Part shown: positions 31,150-42,055 of the stretch, piece by piece
Layout of the letters: the number at the start of each line of letters is the position of its first letter
Position numbering within the stretch: position 1 is the first letter of the stretch
Assembly (NCBI RefSeq): GCF_040581485.1
Contig: NC_090130.1
Location: 18,169,656-18,233,655, forward strand
DNA: 64,000 bases
Source: Linepithema humile
Lineage: Eukaryota > Arthropoda > Insecta > Hymenoptera > Formicidae
Reading direction: 5' to 3'
The notes under the pieces: generated by a model
What the model was told of the DNA's origin: nothing
Database searches by the model: none
The model's input: the letters and a program-made list of their open reading frames with translations, nothing else
Position numbers and translations under genes: made by a program

Positions 31150-34100
31150 ATAACGTTTTTAATTCGCGCCATATCAATCCGCGACGACAGTGTTGCTTCT
31201 CGATACTTTAAAACGAGCAACAAATTCAATTTCTTATATATTTCAATAGTACAGAGTCTGTAAATTAATTTGGTACCAAACACATACGGGTAACAAATTA
31301 TTTCAACTAATTATAACGTTTTTAATCCGCGCCGTATCAATCCGCGACGACAGTGTCGCTTCTCGATACTTTAAAACAAGCAACAAATTCAATTTTTTAT
31401 ATATTTCGATAGTACAGAGTCTGTAAATTAATTTGGTACCAAACACATACGAGCAACAAATTATTTCAACTAATTATAACGTTTTTAATCCGCGCCATAT
31501 CAATCCGCCACGACAATGTTGCTTTTCGATACTTTAAAACGAGCAACAAATTCAGTTTCTTATTTTTTTGAATAGTATATTGCTTATAAATTAATTTGAG
31601 ACCAGAAACATACGAAGAACAAATTATTTAAATTAATTATAACGTTTTTAATCCGCGCCGTATCAATCCGCGACGACAGTGTCGCTTCTCGATACTTTAA
31701 AACGAGCAACAAATTCAATTTCTTATATATTTCGATAGTACAAAGTCTGTAGATAAATTTGGTACCAAAAACATACGAGCAACAAATTTTTTTAACTAAT
31801 TATAACGTTATTAATCCGCGCCGTACCAGTCCGCGACGACAAAATGTCGCTTCTCGATACTTTAAGACGAGCAACAAATTCAATTTCTTATTTTTTTGAT
31901 TAGTATATTGTTCGTAGATTAACTTGAGACCAAAAACATACGAGCAACAAATTATTTCAACTAATTAAAACGTTTTTAATCCGCGCCGTATCAATCCGCG
32001 ACGACAAAGTGTCGCTTCTCGATACTTTAAAACGAGCAACAAATTCAGTTTCTTATTTTTTTGAATAGTATATTGTTCATAAATTAATTTGAGACCAGTA
32101 ACATACGAAGAACAAATTATTTTAACTAATTATAACGATTTTAATCCACGCCGTATCAATCCGCGACGACAGTGTCGCTTCTCGATACTTTAAAACAAGC
32201 ATCAAATTCAATTTCTTATTTATTTCGATAGTACAGAGTCTGTAAATTAATTTGGTACCAAACACATACGAGCAACAAATTATTTCAACTAATTATAACG
32301 TTTTTAATCCGCGCCGTATCAATCCGCGACGACAGTGCCGCTTCGCGATACTTTAAAACGAGCAACAAATTCAGTTTCTTATTTTTTTGAATAGTATATT
32401 GTTCATAAATTAATTTGAGACCAGAAACATACGAAGAACAAATTATTTTAACTAATTATAACGTTTTTAATCCGCGCCGTATCAATCCGCGACGACAGTG
32501 TCGCTTCTCGATACTTTAAATCGAGCAACAAATTCAATTTCTTATATATTTCGATAGTACAGAGTCTGTAAATTAATTTGGTACCAATCACATACGAGCA
32601 ACAAATTATTTCAACTAATTATAACGTTTTTAATCCGCGCCGTATCAATCCGCGACGACAGTGCCGCTTCGCGATACTTTAAAACGAGCAACAAATTCAG
32701 TTTCTTATTTTTTTGAATAGTATATTGTTCATAAATTAATTTGAGACCAGAAACATACGAAGAACAAATTATTTTAACTAATTATAACGTTTTTAATCCG
32801 CGCCGTATCAATCCGCGACGACAGTGTCGCTTCTCGATACTTTAAAACGAGCAACAAATTCAATTTCTTATATATTTCGATAGTACAGAGTCTGTAAATT
32901 AATTTGGTACCAATCACATACGAGCAACAAATTATTTCAACTAATTATAACGTTTTTAATCCGCGCCGTATCAATCCGCGACGACAGTGTCGCTGCTCGA
33001 TACTTTAAAACGAGCAACAAATTCAATTTCTTATATATTTCGATAGTACAGAGTTTGTAGATTAATTTGGTACCAAAAACATACGAGCAACAAATTATTT
33101 CAACTAATTATAACGTTTTTAATCCGCGCCATATCAATCAGCGACGACAGTGTCGCTTCTCGATACTTTAAAACGAGCAACAAATTCAATTTCTTATATA
33201 TTTCGATAGTACAGAGTTTGTAAATTAATTTGGTACCAAACACATACGAGCAACAAATTATTTCAACTAATTATAACGTTTTTAATCCGCGACGACAAAG
33301 TGTCGCTTCTCGATACTTTAAAACGAGCAACAAATTCAGTTTCTTATTTTTTTGAATTGTATATTGTTCATAAATTAATTTGAGACCAGAAACATACAAA
33401 GAACAAATTATTTTAACTAATTATAACGTTTTTAATCCGCGCCGTATCAATCCGCGACGACAGTGTCGCTTCTCGATACTTTAAAACGAGCAACAAATTC
33501 AATTTTTTATTTATTTCGATAGTACAGAGTCTGTAGATTAATTTGGTACCAAAAACATACGAGCAACAAATTTTTTTAATTAATTATAACGTTATTAATC
33601 CGCGCCGTACCAGTCCGCGACGACAAAATGTCGCTTCTCGATACTTTAAAACGAGCAACAAATTCAATTTCTTATATATTTCGATAGTACAGAGCCTGTA
33701 AATTAATTTGGTACCAAAAACATACAAGCAACAAATTTTTTTAACTAATTATAACGTTTTTAATTCGCGCCATATCAATCCGCGACGACAGTGTCGCTTC
33801 TCGATTCTTTAAAACGAGCAACAATTTCAATTTCTTATATATTTCGATAGTACAGAGTCTGTAAATTAATTTGGTACCAAGCACATACGAACAACAAATT
33901 ATTTCAATTAATTATAACGTTTTATTCCGCGCCGTATCAATCGGCGACGACAAAGTGTCGCTTCGCGATACTTTAAGACGAGCAACAAATTCAGTTTCTT
34001 ATTTTTTTGAATAGTATGTTGTTCATAAATTAATTTGAGACCAGAAACATACGAAGAACAAATTATTTCAACTAATTATAACGTTTTTAATCCGCGCCGT

Positions 34101-35719
34101 ATCAATCCGCGACGACAGTGTCGCTTCTCGATACTTTAAAACGAGCAACAAATTCAATTTCTTATATATTTCGATAGTACAAAATCTGTAAATTAATTTG
34201 GTACCAAAAACATACGAGCAACAAATTATTTCAACTAATTATAACGTTTTTAATCCGCGCCATATCAATCCGCGACGACAGTGTCGCTTCTCGATATTTT
34301 AAAACGAGCAACAAATTCAATTTCTTATATATTTCGATAGTACAGAGTCTGTAAATTAATTTGGTACCAAACACATACGAAAAACAAATTATTTCAATTA
34401 ATTATAACGTTTTAATCCGCGCCGTATCAATCCGCGACGACAGTGTCGCTTCTCGATACTTTAAAACGAGCAACAAATTCATTTTCCTATATATTTCGAT
34501 AGTACAGAGTCTGTAAATTAATTTGGTACCAAAAACATACGAGAAACAAATTATTTCAACTAATTATAACGTTTATAATCCGCGCCGTATCAATCCGCGA
34601 CGACAGTGTCGCTTCTCGATACTTTAAAACGAGCAACAAATTCAATTTCTTATATATTTCGATAGTACAGAGCCTGTAAATTAATTTGGTACCAAAAACA
34701 TACAAGCAACAAATGTTTTTAACTAATTATAACGTTTTTAATTCGCGCCATATCAATCCGCGACGACAGTGTCGCTTCTCGATACTTTAAAACGAGCAAC
34801 AAATTCAATTTCTTATATATTTCGATAGTACAGAGTCTGTAAATTAATTTGGTACCAATCACATACGAAAAACAAATTATTTCAATTAATTATAACGTTT
34901 TAATCCGCGCCGTATCAATCCGCTACGACAAAGTGTCGCTTCTCGATACTTTAAGACGAGCAAGAAATTCAGTTTCTTATTTTTTTGAATAGTATATTGT
35001 TCATAAATTAATTTGAGACCAGAAACATACGAAGAACAAATTATTTCAACTAATTATAACGTTTTTAATCCGCGCCGTATCAATCCGCGACGACAGTGTC
35101 GCTTCTCGATACTTTAAAACGAGCAACAAATTCATTTTCCTATATATTTCGATAGTACAGAGTCTGTAAATTAATTTGGTACCAAAAACATACGAGCAAC
35201 AAATTATTTCAACTAATTATAACGTTTCTAATCCGCGCCGTATCAATCCGCGACGACAGTGTCGCTTCGCGATACTTTAAAACGAGCAACAAATTCAATT
35301 TCTTATATATTTCGATAGTACAAAATCTGTAAATTAATTTGGTACCAAAAACATACGAGCAACAAATTATTTCAACTAATTATAACGTTTTTAATCCGCG
35401 CCGTATCAATCCGCGACGACAGTTTCGCTTCTCGATACTTTAAAACAAGCAACAAATTCAGTTTCTTATATATTTCGATAGTAGAGTTTGTAAATTAATT
35501 TGGTACCAAAAACATACAAGCAACAAATTTTTTTAATTAATTATAACGTTATTAATCCGCGCCGTACCAGTCCGCGACGACAAAATGTCGCTTCTCGATA
35601 CTTTAAAACGAGCAACAAATTCAATTTTTTATATATTTCGATAGTACAAAGTCTGTAGATTAATTTGGTACCAAAAACATACGAGCAACAAATTATTTCA
35701 ACTAATTATAACGTTAATA
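31150..35719. repeat. Diverged distal edge of the satellite array
   Basis: From about 31150 the regular four-class order breaks up. Mixed monomers and private substitutions rise, such as GTACCAGTCCGC, AAAATGTCGC, CATACGGGTAAC and a shortened monomer near 33280 that lacks CGCCGTATCAATCC. A more regular block returns at ~33700-35270. The last monomer stops within ACTAATTATAACGTT near 35715-35719. Divergence towards an array edge is expected where unequal exchange is less effective. Confidence 0.7.
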
Positions 35720-36600
35720 AAACTGGTTAATAAAAATTCTTTAATATATATTTATAAAAATGGAGAACGTGTGGAATATGGAAACGCGCATAAGCATAGC
35801 AATACATATGTTACCGTCTGCGACGAAGCAACAAATATAGGCCGTTCGAGAATCGCGCAATCGCAATCGAGACGCATCCTGGCAGATGGATTGGACACTA
35901 ATAGCGAATTATTATATAACAATTAAAAATGAAATGCAAACAGGCGCACGCTTTCGATTGATTGCGCGATTGTGCGGCCGACAATAACCATAAGCGAACA
36001 ACGGAAACTTCGAGCCGCTTGACATAAAATAATTCAGTGCTTAACAAGCCGAAAAAAAGAAACACTAATTATATCTTCACATAAATATCCTATAATATAT
36101 TCGAAACCAAAGCATTGTAACCTTCTAGAGGCAAAGAAGAAATAGAAAAGTACCTAATCTTGTATGGTTTAGTTCGACCACTGATTTGTCCGTGTGTGTT
36201 CGTTACTAAAATATGTTTCTTTAGTAAAAAAATTTTGAAAAATTTTTACCAACGTGTTTTAGATTTTCCAGTTTAATGTTCCTCAATCCTTTCTTTGTTA
36301 TGCAAATTTATATAAAAACAGATGGCAAATTGTTAATAAAGATTGAAGTTTATCTAACAAATAAAACTAAAATTGTAATTAATGAACGACAATTATTAAA
36401 ATTAAATATTAGCAAAGAAATATAAGATATTTATATGTACCAGTTTTGGCCATTATATTTATAACTATTTAAAAAATTATTTTTTTTATAGTTGGAGATT
36501 GAAATGTGTCTAGCCATTGAGACATTTATCTTATTACATTTTCTTTTAACAACAATTTAACAAATAAAATTTGAAAAAAATCTTTTAAGATGATGTTTCT
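35720..36600. other. Non-repetitive flank next to the satellite; no gene seen
   Basis: This stretch begins right after the last satellite monomer. GC-richer patches occur near 35760-36030 (for example GGCCGTTCGAGAATCGCGCA) and AT-rich DNA follows. I see no open frame of useful length, no splice-supported exons and no RNA gene. It looks like ordinary host intergenic DNA. Confidence 0.5.
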
Positions 36601-36950
36601 TATATGCAAGAAACTTCTTCCACTCTCACAAAAGAGAATCTTGCTGAGAATCTTTACCTACCCACAGTCATTATCTTTGTCAATAAACTGCAATCTAACT
36701 GCCAAAGCAGAAGTTCCAAAGTTTATCGACAGCAAAAAATAAAAAAAAAATATAGAAATAATAAAAAGTTTTTAAATTCTTATATGCAAGGAACATTCGC
36801 TCTCGCGGAAAAAATCTTGCTGTTTGCCCACCCAAAGTTATGTCATTATCTTTGTTATCAATAAACTGCAAACTAACTGCCAAAGCAGAAGTTCCAAACT
36901 TTATCGACAGCAAAGAATTAAAAAAAAGAAGTGATAAAAATTTTTTAAAT
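36601..36950. repeat. Tandem duplication of a ~180 bp segment (two diverged copies)
   Basis: Copy 1 starts at 36601 and copy 2 at 36781, both with TATATGCAAG. Shared blocks follow in order: ATCTTGCTG, TCATTATCTTTGT, CAATAAACTGCAA, CTAACTGCCAAAGCAGAAGT and TTTATCGACAGCAAA. The copies differ by many substitutions and small gaps, so the duplication is old. Open frames across it on both strands follow from the repeat and are not genes. Confidence 0.85.
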
Positions 36951-37130
36951 CCAAACTATCTGAAAATTCTAATGGAAAATCCTACCTAATAGAAATTCTA
37001 CCTAACACAAAAACTTATCTATAAAAAAATTCTATACCTAGGAGTTCGTAAGAAACTATAAACCAACAAAGTTTAATAAGATTGAATTCTTCGCGGAATC
37101 GTTTGGGAGTTTATCGCAGAATCATTTAGG

Positions 37131-37259
37131 AATTTTTCGCAAGATGCTTAGCGCAGAGCTCAGCTCAGTTTCCGCTATTTACATCTAAAATTCGAGAGGG
37201 AGTTTTTCGCAGGACGCTAGCGCAGAGCTCAGCTCAGTTTCCGCTAGGCGCGTCTGAAA
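37131..37259. repeat. Short direct repeat pair, ~60 bp
   Basis: AGCGCAGAGCTCAGCTCAGT followed by TTCCGCTA occurs at about 37149-37176 and 37219-37246. TTTTTCGCA plus GATGCTT or GGACGCT precedes each copy. A weaker related segment with TTTATCGCAGAATC lies just upstream at 37110-37125. The function is unknown. Confidence 0.75.
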
Positions 37260-37264
37260 TTTAT

Positions 37265-37304
37265 GTTGATAGTCAACCATTAATCAATGGTTGATCGTAT
37301 CAAC
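37265..37304. repeat. Short inverted repeat (hairpin) around ATCAATGGTTGAT
   Basis: The left arm GTTGATAGTCAACCATT pairs with the right arm AATGGTTGATCGTATCAAC across a short AATC-type loop, with one small bulge. It lies just after the direct repeat pair. It may be the end of a small mobile element or a structured RNA; nothing further identifies it. Confidence 0.6.
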
Positions 37305-37654
37305 GTTATTTCGAGATTCGTGCTCGACCATCATCGATAGGACCACGAATATCGAATTTCCGTGCTCAACCATGGGATCAATTAAGCCATAGGACCACGG
37401 ATGCATGGATAAGCTAGGAAAGATTGCGAGGAAATTGGCGTATAGCAAAAAATCATACATACAATATATTTAGTAATGGTTAACTGTAATTGCGTTATTT
37501 ATTAAATAAATCATTTCAAATATGATGTCAATTCTTAAATTATATGTTTTTGCAAAACATATGCTTTTTATTTTTAATTTATACTCATTTGCAATAAATG
37601 TATATGAATTTTGAATTTCTTTGACTTGCTTTTCTACGCCAATTTGAACAAAAT

Positions 37655-38576
37655 TTAACCCTGGATATAAAAATGCAAATCACTTACCGTGTTGAAGGAA
37701 AAGGAAGAAGGGAACAAATTTGTTGTCATTCATTTTCTCATATAAAAATATATATAGCAAAATATATAAATAAAAAAAATAAAAATAAAATTTTATTTAA
37801 GATTATTATTATATTATTTTTCTCTCTTTTTGTTATTTCCTCATACATAAAAAAATATGAAAAAAATTTAAATAAATATAAAATAAAATTTAATATTATA
37901 AAAATAAATATTATATAAAAAATTATATAAAAAAAATTAAATAGTATATAAAAATTAAATATGATTCAAGTTAATCAAAATATATTGAGATATTCGAAGA
38001 GTTCGTAGTAATTTTTATAACAAAATTAAAAGCAATTTTTATATGTTTAAGTCCATTTTTATTCAACAATGTATGTATCGTTGTTTTCGGCAACTTTGAG
38101 TCATCTCTAACAACAGAGCATACATTAGTGAATAAAAATCGACATATAAACATGTAACGATTGTTTTTAATTTTGTCCTAAAAAAGATCTACAAACTTTA
38201 CGACTTACTAGCCCAATATATTCGAGTTTGATCTATAAATAAATAAATAAAAAAAAGTACATACACACATGTAATATGAATATCATGAAAAATTATAAAT
38301 AAAAACTTAAATAAACCTTGTGTAAAATTAGTACTTTATTGTACATTATTATAAAAGAATTTAAATATGCAATAAACTAGAAAATTTCATGAATTAAAGA
38401 TAAATGTTTAATCTATTATACAAATAAATAAAAATATATGTATCATATTAAAATTAATATTTTTTCATGGTCTTCATATTAAAATTTGGCGTACGTACAG
38501 CCTTCTTGGCGTGCAATATACGCTTTAATTTATAATTTTGTATGTGCATTATAACGTGCACATATTCCAGGGTTAA
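37655..38576. mobile_element. piggyBac-like non-autonomous element (914 bp between TTAA duplications)
   Basis: The sequence TTAA-CCCTGGATATAA at 37655 is mirrored by TATTCCAGGG-TTAA ending at 38576. This gives TTAA on both sides and inverted ends beginning CCCTGGA. TTAA target sites and CCC-starting inverted ends are hallmarks of the piggyBac superfamily. The interior is AT-rich with no transposase-like open frame, so it would be a MITE-like derivative. The matching inverted ends are short (about 7-16 bp with mismatches), so chance is not excluded. A long foldback lies inside. Confidence 0.5.
37965..38240. repeat. Long imperfect foldback (arms ~120 bp)
   Basis: The left arm (about 37965-38085) and right arm (about 38107-38240) are inverted copies. 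In order, AATATATTG, AGTTCGTAG/AGTTTGTAG, ACAAAATTAAAA, ATGTTTA, ATTTTTATTCA, AATGTATG and TTGTT pair with matching segments on the other strand. The loop is about 20 nt. Mismatches and small gaps are spread along the stem. It could be the palindromic core of a MITE or the source of a long hairpin RNA. An open frame across it (37971-38153, minus) is a by-product. Confidence 0.7.
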
Positions 38577-38940
38577 ATTACGAGCAACTAATCTAAGTCC
38601 TAGCCTCTCCATTCTAAAATAATGGATCAAAGAAATAGTTTTATTTCTTATAATTTTATGTAAAATATTCTTATATATGATTATATTTTTAATATTCTGC
38701 TACCGTTCTACTTATTTATAGACCTATTCATAATAAGCCTTTAAATTTTAACACACTAACAATATTAATTCAAAAGACTATTAGGCCAATACAAGTTGTC
38801 CGTGTTCAAATTTATATGTTGAATAATATGAATAATAATATGAATAATATGAAAAATTAAACGGCAAAGTCTGCAAAATGTCTTAAAAGTATATTTATTG
38901 TACCATTGTTCGATCCACTATTTTAATAAGACAAATTGGA
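38577..38940. other. AT-rich spacer; nothing recognised
   Basis: The spacer carries simple repeats such as AATAATATGAATAATATGAA near 38822-38850. No coding frame, RNA gene or clear transposon end was seen. Confidence 0.5.
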
Positions 38941-38948
38941 CTGACTCA

Positions 38949-39420
38949 CCGATCGATGCGCAGCAGCGGAGTTGTTGTTCTGTTGATCTGCAAAGCTGAT
39001 CTGTAACACAGAAAAGTAAATCGGTTAAAGCTGCATTCAAAATGATTAATATTTGTAAAATAATAATTGTGCACATTCAACTTTTTAACTTATTTATTTA
39101 AGCAAATATTTAATAAAAAATTTATTGAAAAAGAGGTTAATTATATCAAAAATTTCTAATAATTAAATATAAATATTAAACATTACAAATATTTCATTAA
39201 ATATTTCTAATATTTTGTGCGCATTTTGCAAATAATAAATAACAAATAATTACTTACTTTAAAGTTGCTCCACCGGCGCCCGATGCTCCTCCTGAGCCTC
39301 CTCCTTCTCTCAGTGGTCCTTCGAAGCACTCACATTGAATCTCACGCGTTCGCGGCGCATGCATTGCTCGCATGCGTACCTGAATACGAAAATCGCGCGA
39401 TACTTAAAACGGCACTCCCG
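38949..39420 (-). other. Candidate host spliced exons (minus strand)
   Basis: On the minus strand a Gly/Ser-rich open segment ends at ~39258 with ACTTTAAA followed by GTAAGTAATT, a good splice donor. A pyrimidine-rich TTTTCTGTGTTACAG acceptor follows at ~39002. The next segment begins ATCAGCTTTGCAG and ends ...CATCGATCG before GTGAGTCAG, a second donor, at ~38949. The frame stays open across this splice. A diverged second copy lies at 39920-40420. I do not recognise the product; a short non-coding transcript is equally possible. Composition is clearly GC-richer than the surroundings. Confidence 0.35.
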
Positions 39421-39919
39421 ACATCACAGGCGAATCGAACCGAATTGTCCAAGCTGTGACGTTACGCGCGAATTCCGTCCGCGTTTCAGACGACCACATT
39501 TACCAATTGGGGCACGATTCTCTCAAAACAGAAGGCAAAGATAAGCTCGAAGAAGATGAGGTGATTAGTCATCCAATCAACCGACTAGATACAAGACATC
39601 TGAAAAGCAATCGGTAGCGTTTGACTAACTCCGGTAGCCGTCCTCGACTACCTTCGACAGTCCGGCTATCTGTACAACTAGCGCGCTGCACGTAGAACCG
39701 AAGATTGCCCTGCCGTAGTGGAGATTTTATGATTGAAACCGACCTTTCCCTCCCCCGAGCCAAGCCTAAAGTCAAAAAAAATCGTGTCCCAATATTTGTC
39801 ATACAGCAAAAATGCGTTCATCTATAGATTCGCTATAACTCTCGGCATTAACGGCACTCCCGACGCGCATTTTGTTACACTATACGACGGAACGAATATA
39901 TTTTGTAGCACCGATTACG

Positions 39920-40420
39920 CGCACAAAGTTGATCTGTAAAATAAAAAAATAAATGCAGATTAGTGTTTGGAATAATTAATATTTATAAAATAATTACTGC
40001 GCACATTAAACTTTATATTCGTTTATTTATGCATACGTCTAAACAAAGAATTAAAATTTTCAAAAATATATTTTTTGAATAAAGAAAAAAGTTTAATTAG
40101 TTGAATAATAATAAATATGTAAAATATTTCTAAGAATAGTGAATATCAACTATTGTAAATATTTTACTATATATTTAAAGTATTTTAAATATTTTATGTG
40201 CGCTACATTATATTAATATTTTATATGCAATATTTTATGCAAATAAGAAATAAGAAATAAATGATTAATTACGCAAACGTTGTCCCCCCGCGCTCGATGC
40301 TCTTCCTGAGTCCCCTCCTCTTCTCAGTTCTCGCAGTCCAAGGCACTCACTCGCGTTCGCGTCGCGTATATGAAAATCGCCCGATATTTTAAACGAGATT
40401 CCCGACGTGTACTTTGTCAT
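39920..40420 (-). repeat. Diverged duplicate of the 38990-39420 locus
   Basis: Aligned blocks are AAAGTTGATCTGTAAAAT against AAGCTGATCTGTAACACAG, GCGCACATTAAACTTT against GTGCACATTCAACTTT, CGCTCGATGCTCTTCCTGAG against CGCCCGATGCTCCTCCTGAG, and GAAAATCGCCCGATATTTTAAA against GAAAATCGCGCGATACTTAAAA. The minus-strand acceptor (TTTTACAG before ATCAACTTTG) is kept. The first exon's donor position reads GCGTAATT in place of a GTAAGT donor, so this copy may be broken. A third fragment of the CGGCACTCCCGAC motif sits at ~39853. Confidence 0.65.
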
Positions 40421-40439
40421 TTTAAGACAAAGATGTAAC

Positions 40440-41828
40440 TCAAATATTACATGTTTGACACTCTGCGCGACAGATTAAGACGGAAAAGCATGACATGGAA
40501 AACTGTGAGAAATAGTAAAGGTATTATTGAAAATAATAACGCGCCGATACGCCGATTTACCATTCGTATGAGTGCCGCCGTGCGAATAATAACGGTATAA
40601 TAGGAAACACAAGGTCGCGCCGATTCCGACTTAAAGGAATGCGAGAAGTGGGGGGCAACAATGTTTACGCTGATACACGAACGTGCGCACGAGAGAGAGA
40701 GAAAGAGGATGTGCGCGCATACTAAGCGTAACGACGAAAACAACCCCAACGCTACGAGTCGGTTTCGAATAAATAAATGTTTGATAATTGCTCTGTTTCG
40801 AAACCGACTATCGGAAGAAAATTAACCCATATACTTTATGCGAATTTACATCACGAATTTGACACGCTACGGTCCGCGAAACGAATACAAGTTAAACGTA
40901 CTTTGTGCCGCGACACATCCATACATATAATTATAGTATAAAACGATATAAATTCAACGATTGATTCTACAATGTACACTCATAATATGTATGTTCCTAC
41001 ACATCGCGTTTCACAGCTGAGATGAATGGACTGAAGGATATCGAGTACATTTTTGATTCTGGCAATGACTTGAAATGTTATCAATTTTGACAGCTTATAA
41101 ATAGCTCGTGTTTCTACCGCTAGTATTGTTCCCATATTGTCATTTTTAAGCAGTAGAAAAGTTAAAAGTATATATTAATTTAATCCAAAAATATATTTTT
41201 TAACCAATCCAAAATTATTAATTTGCAGTTTGTAAAAGTTCATAAATAGCCTCGGAAACATTTTTTTCTTTTTTTATAAGATAGAAGAAGAGAGCAGAGT
41301 TGAACAGAGTAGTTTCCAATTATGTCGTAGGACAAGAGAAAATGACCGAATTCGCTCACCCTGGTTTTATTTCCGCGTGCTTTACACGTATTTCTACATT
41401 ATTTCTTTTTCTTCTTCTCCTTTTAGTACACTTTGTTAGTGTGCCAGTAAATGAGTTCTTTTGACGATTTATTTTCGAAGCTTTTCTATTAAGTATTTAC
41501 AGTTTCTATTTTGTTTTCTTTCAAGTAAATTTTTTTTCTATATTTGGATAATGTTTTGACCATATTCTATTTTCAATAACTTTTAATTTTATAATTAAAC
41601 ATATATATACCACATACATATGAGACATTATTGTCTCCACAAACTCATCTCTTTCTACTACACAAATATAGAAGCGCAGCAAATCATTTACTCGAAGAAG
41701 CCAGTCAATAAATAACGTTTTTGTAATAAACACGCAGCCACCTGGGACCTTTTGCTCCAAATAAACACGATCCATATCGAAATCCGGCCGGTACCGTCAT
41801 GATGTTATCGTGATAATCGATGTGATAA
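40440..41828. other. Host-like spacer up to the viral junction; no supported gene
   Basis: Mixed composition, with a GC-richer part at 40440-40900 and AT-rich DNA after that. The longest open frames (minus 40447-40749 and 41521-41775) show no domain and lack clear gene context. A ~13 bp repeat of CGGTTTCGAATAA and CGAAACCGACT near 40760-40805 forms a small inverted pair. A few GT/AG-like signals exist but none I can join into a gene. Confidence 0.4.
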
Positions 41829-42053
41829 CTGCAAAAAAATGATCTCTTAGAATATAGGTATATTTTATTTTTTATAAAGGAAAGAACTCTGAATAAATTA
41901 ATAGGCTTGTTACTTAAAAATATACCAAATTTAAATAATGTAGATTATATTAGAAACAATTACAATTCATTAAAAAAATTACAAGAATATATTAAAATTG
42001 ACAAGATAGTTCCAAAGATAAGTGAAATATCAGAAAATAATATACTTAAATAA
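41829..42053 (+). pseudogene. C-terminal remnant of an unidentified viral gene at the insertion edge
   Basis: An open frame runs from just after an in-frame stop at 41826-41828 to a TAA at 42051-42053. It has no plausible start. The ~74 residues are Leu/Asn/Ile/Lys-rich, like the viral genes that follow and unlike upstream DNA. The stop overlaps the TAAATATG in front of the next gene, the tight spacing seen throughout the viral block. I read it as the tail of a viral gene cut off at the host junction, which would place the junction near 41830. The gene family cannot be told from this tail. Confidence 0.5.
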
Positions 42054-42055
42054 AT

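Larger units (their letters stand above)
1..35719. repeat. Satellite DNA array, ~163.5 bp monomer, ~218 copies
   Basis: The GTGTCGCTT landmark recurs at about 7, 170, 334, 497, 661 and 824, so spacing alternates between 163 and 164 bp. The pattern runs without interruption to ~35719, which is about 218 monomers. Each monomer has a GC-rich segment (CGCGCCGTATCAATCCGCGA) and an AT-rich segment with TAAATTAATTTGGTACC. Monomer length near a nucleosome repeat and strong head-to-tail order are typical of centromeric or pericentromeric satellites, but location is inference. No gene or mobile element lies inside. The array begins before the window, so its true length is unknown. Confidence 0.97.

Noticed and set aside
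1..35719. CRISPR array
   Set aside because: Repeats are contiguous 163 bp units without unique spacers.
1..35719. Poxvirus inverted terminal repeat with tandem repeats
   Set aside because: The array is far longer than known terminal repeat sets, has satellite-type higher-order structure, and is separated from viral genes by 6 kb of host-like DNA carrying transposons.
36604..36913. Opposed open frames of 86 and 72 codons
   Set aside because: Both lie across the tandem duplication and repeat within themselves; no domain or start context.
37673..38153. Open frames of 81 and 60 codons
   Set aside because: One is low-complexity AT-rich sequence, the other follows the foldback arms.
39265..39939. 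Several 60-77 codon frames on both strands
   Set aside because: They lie in GC-richer duplicated DNA with splice signals on the minus strand; frames conflict and no family is visible.
40447..41775. Minus-strand frames of 100 and 84 codons before the viral junction
   Set aside because: No motif, no late-promoter element and host-like composition. The second could be an exon fragment, but nothing supports it.
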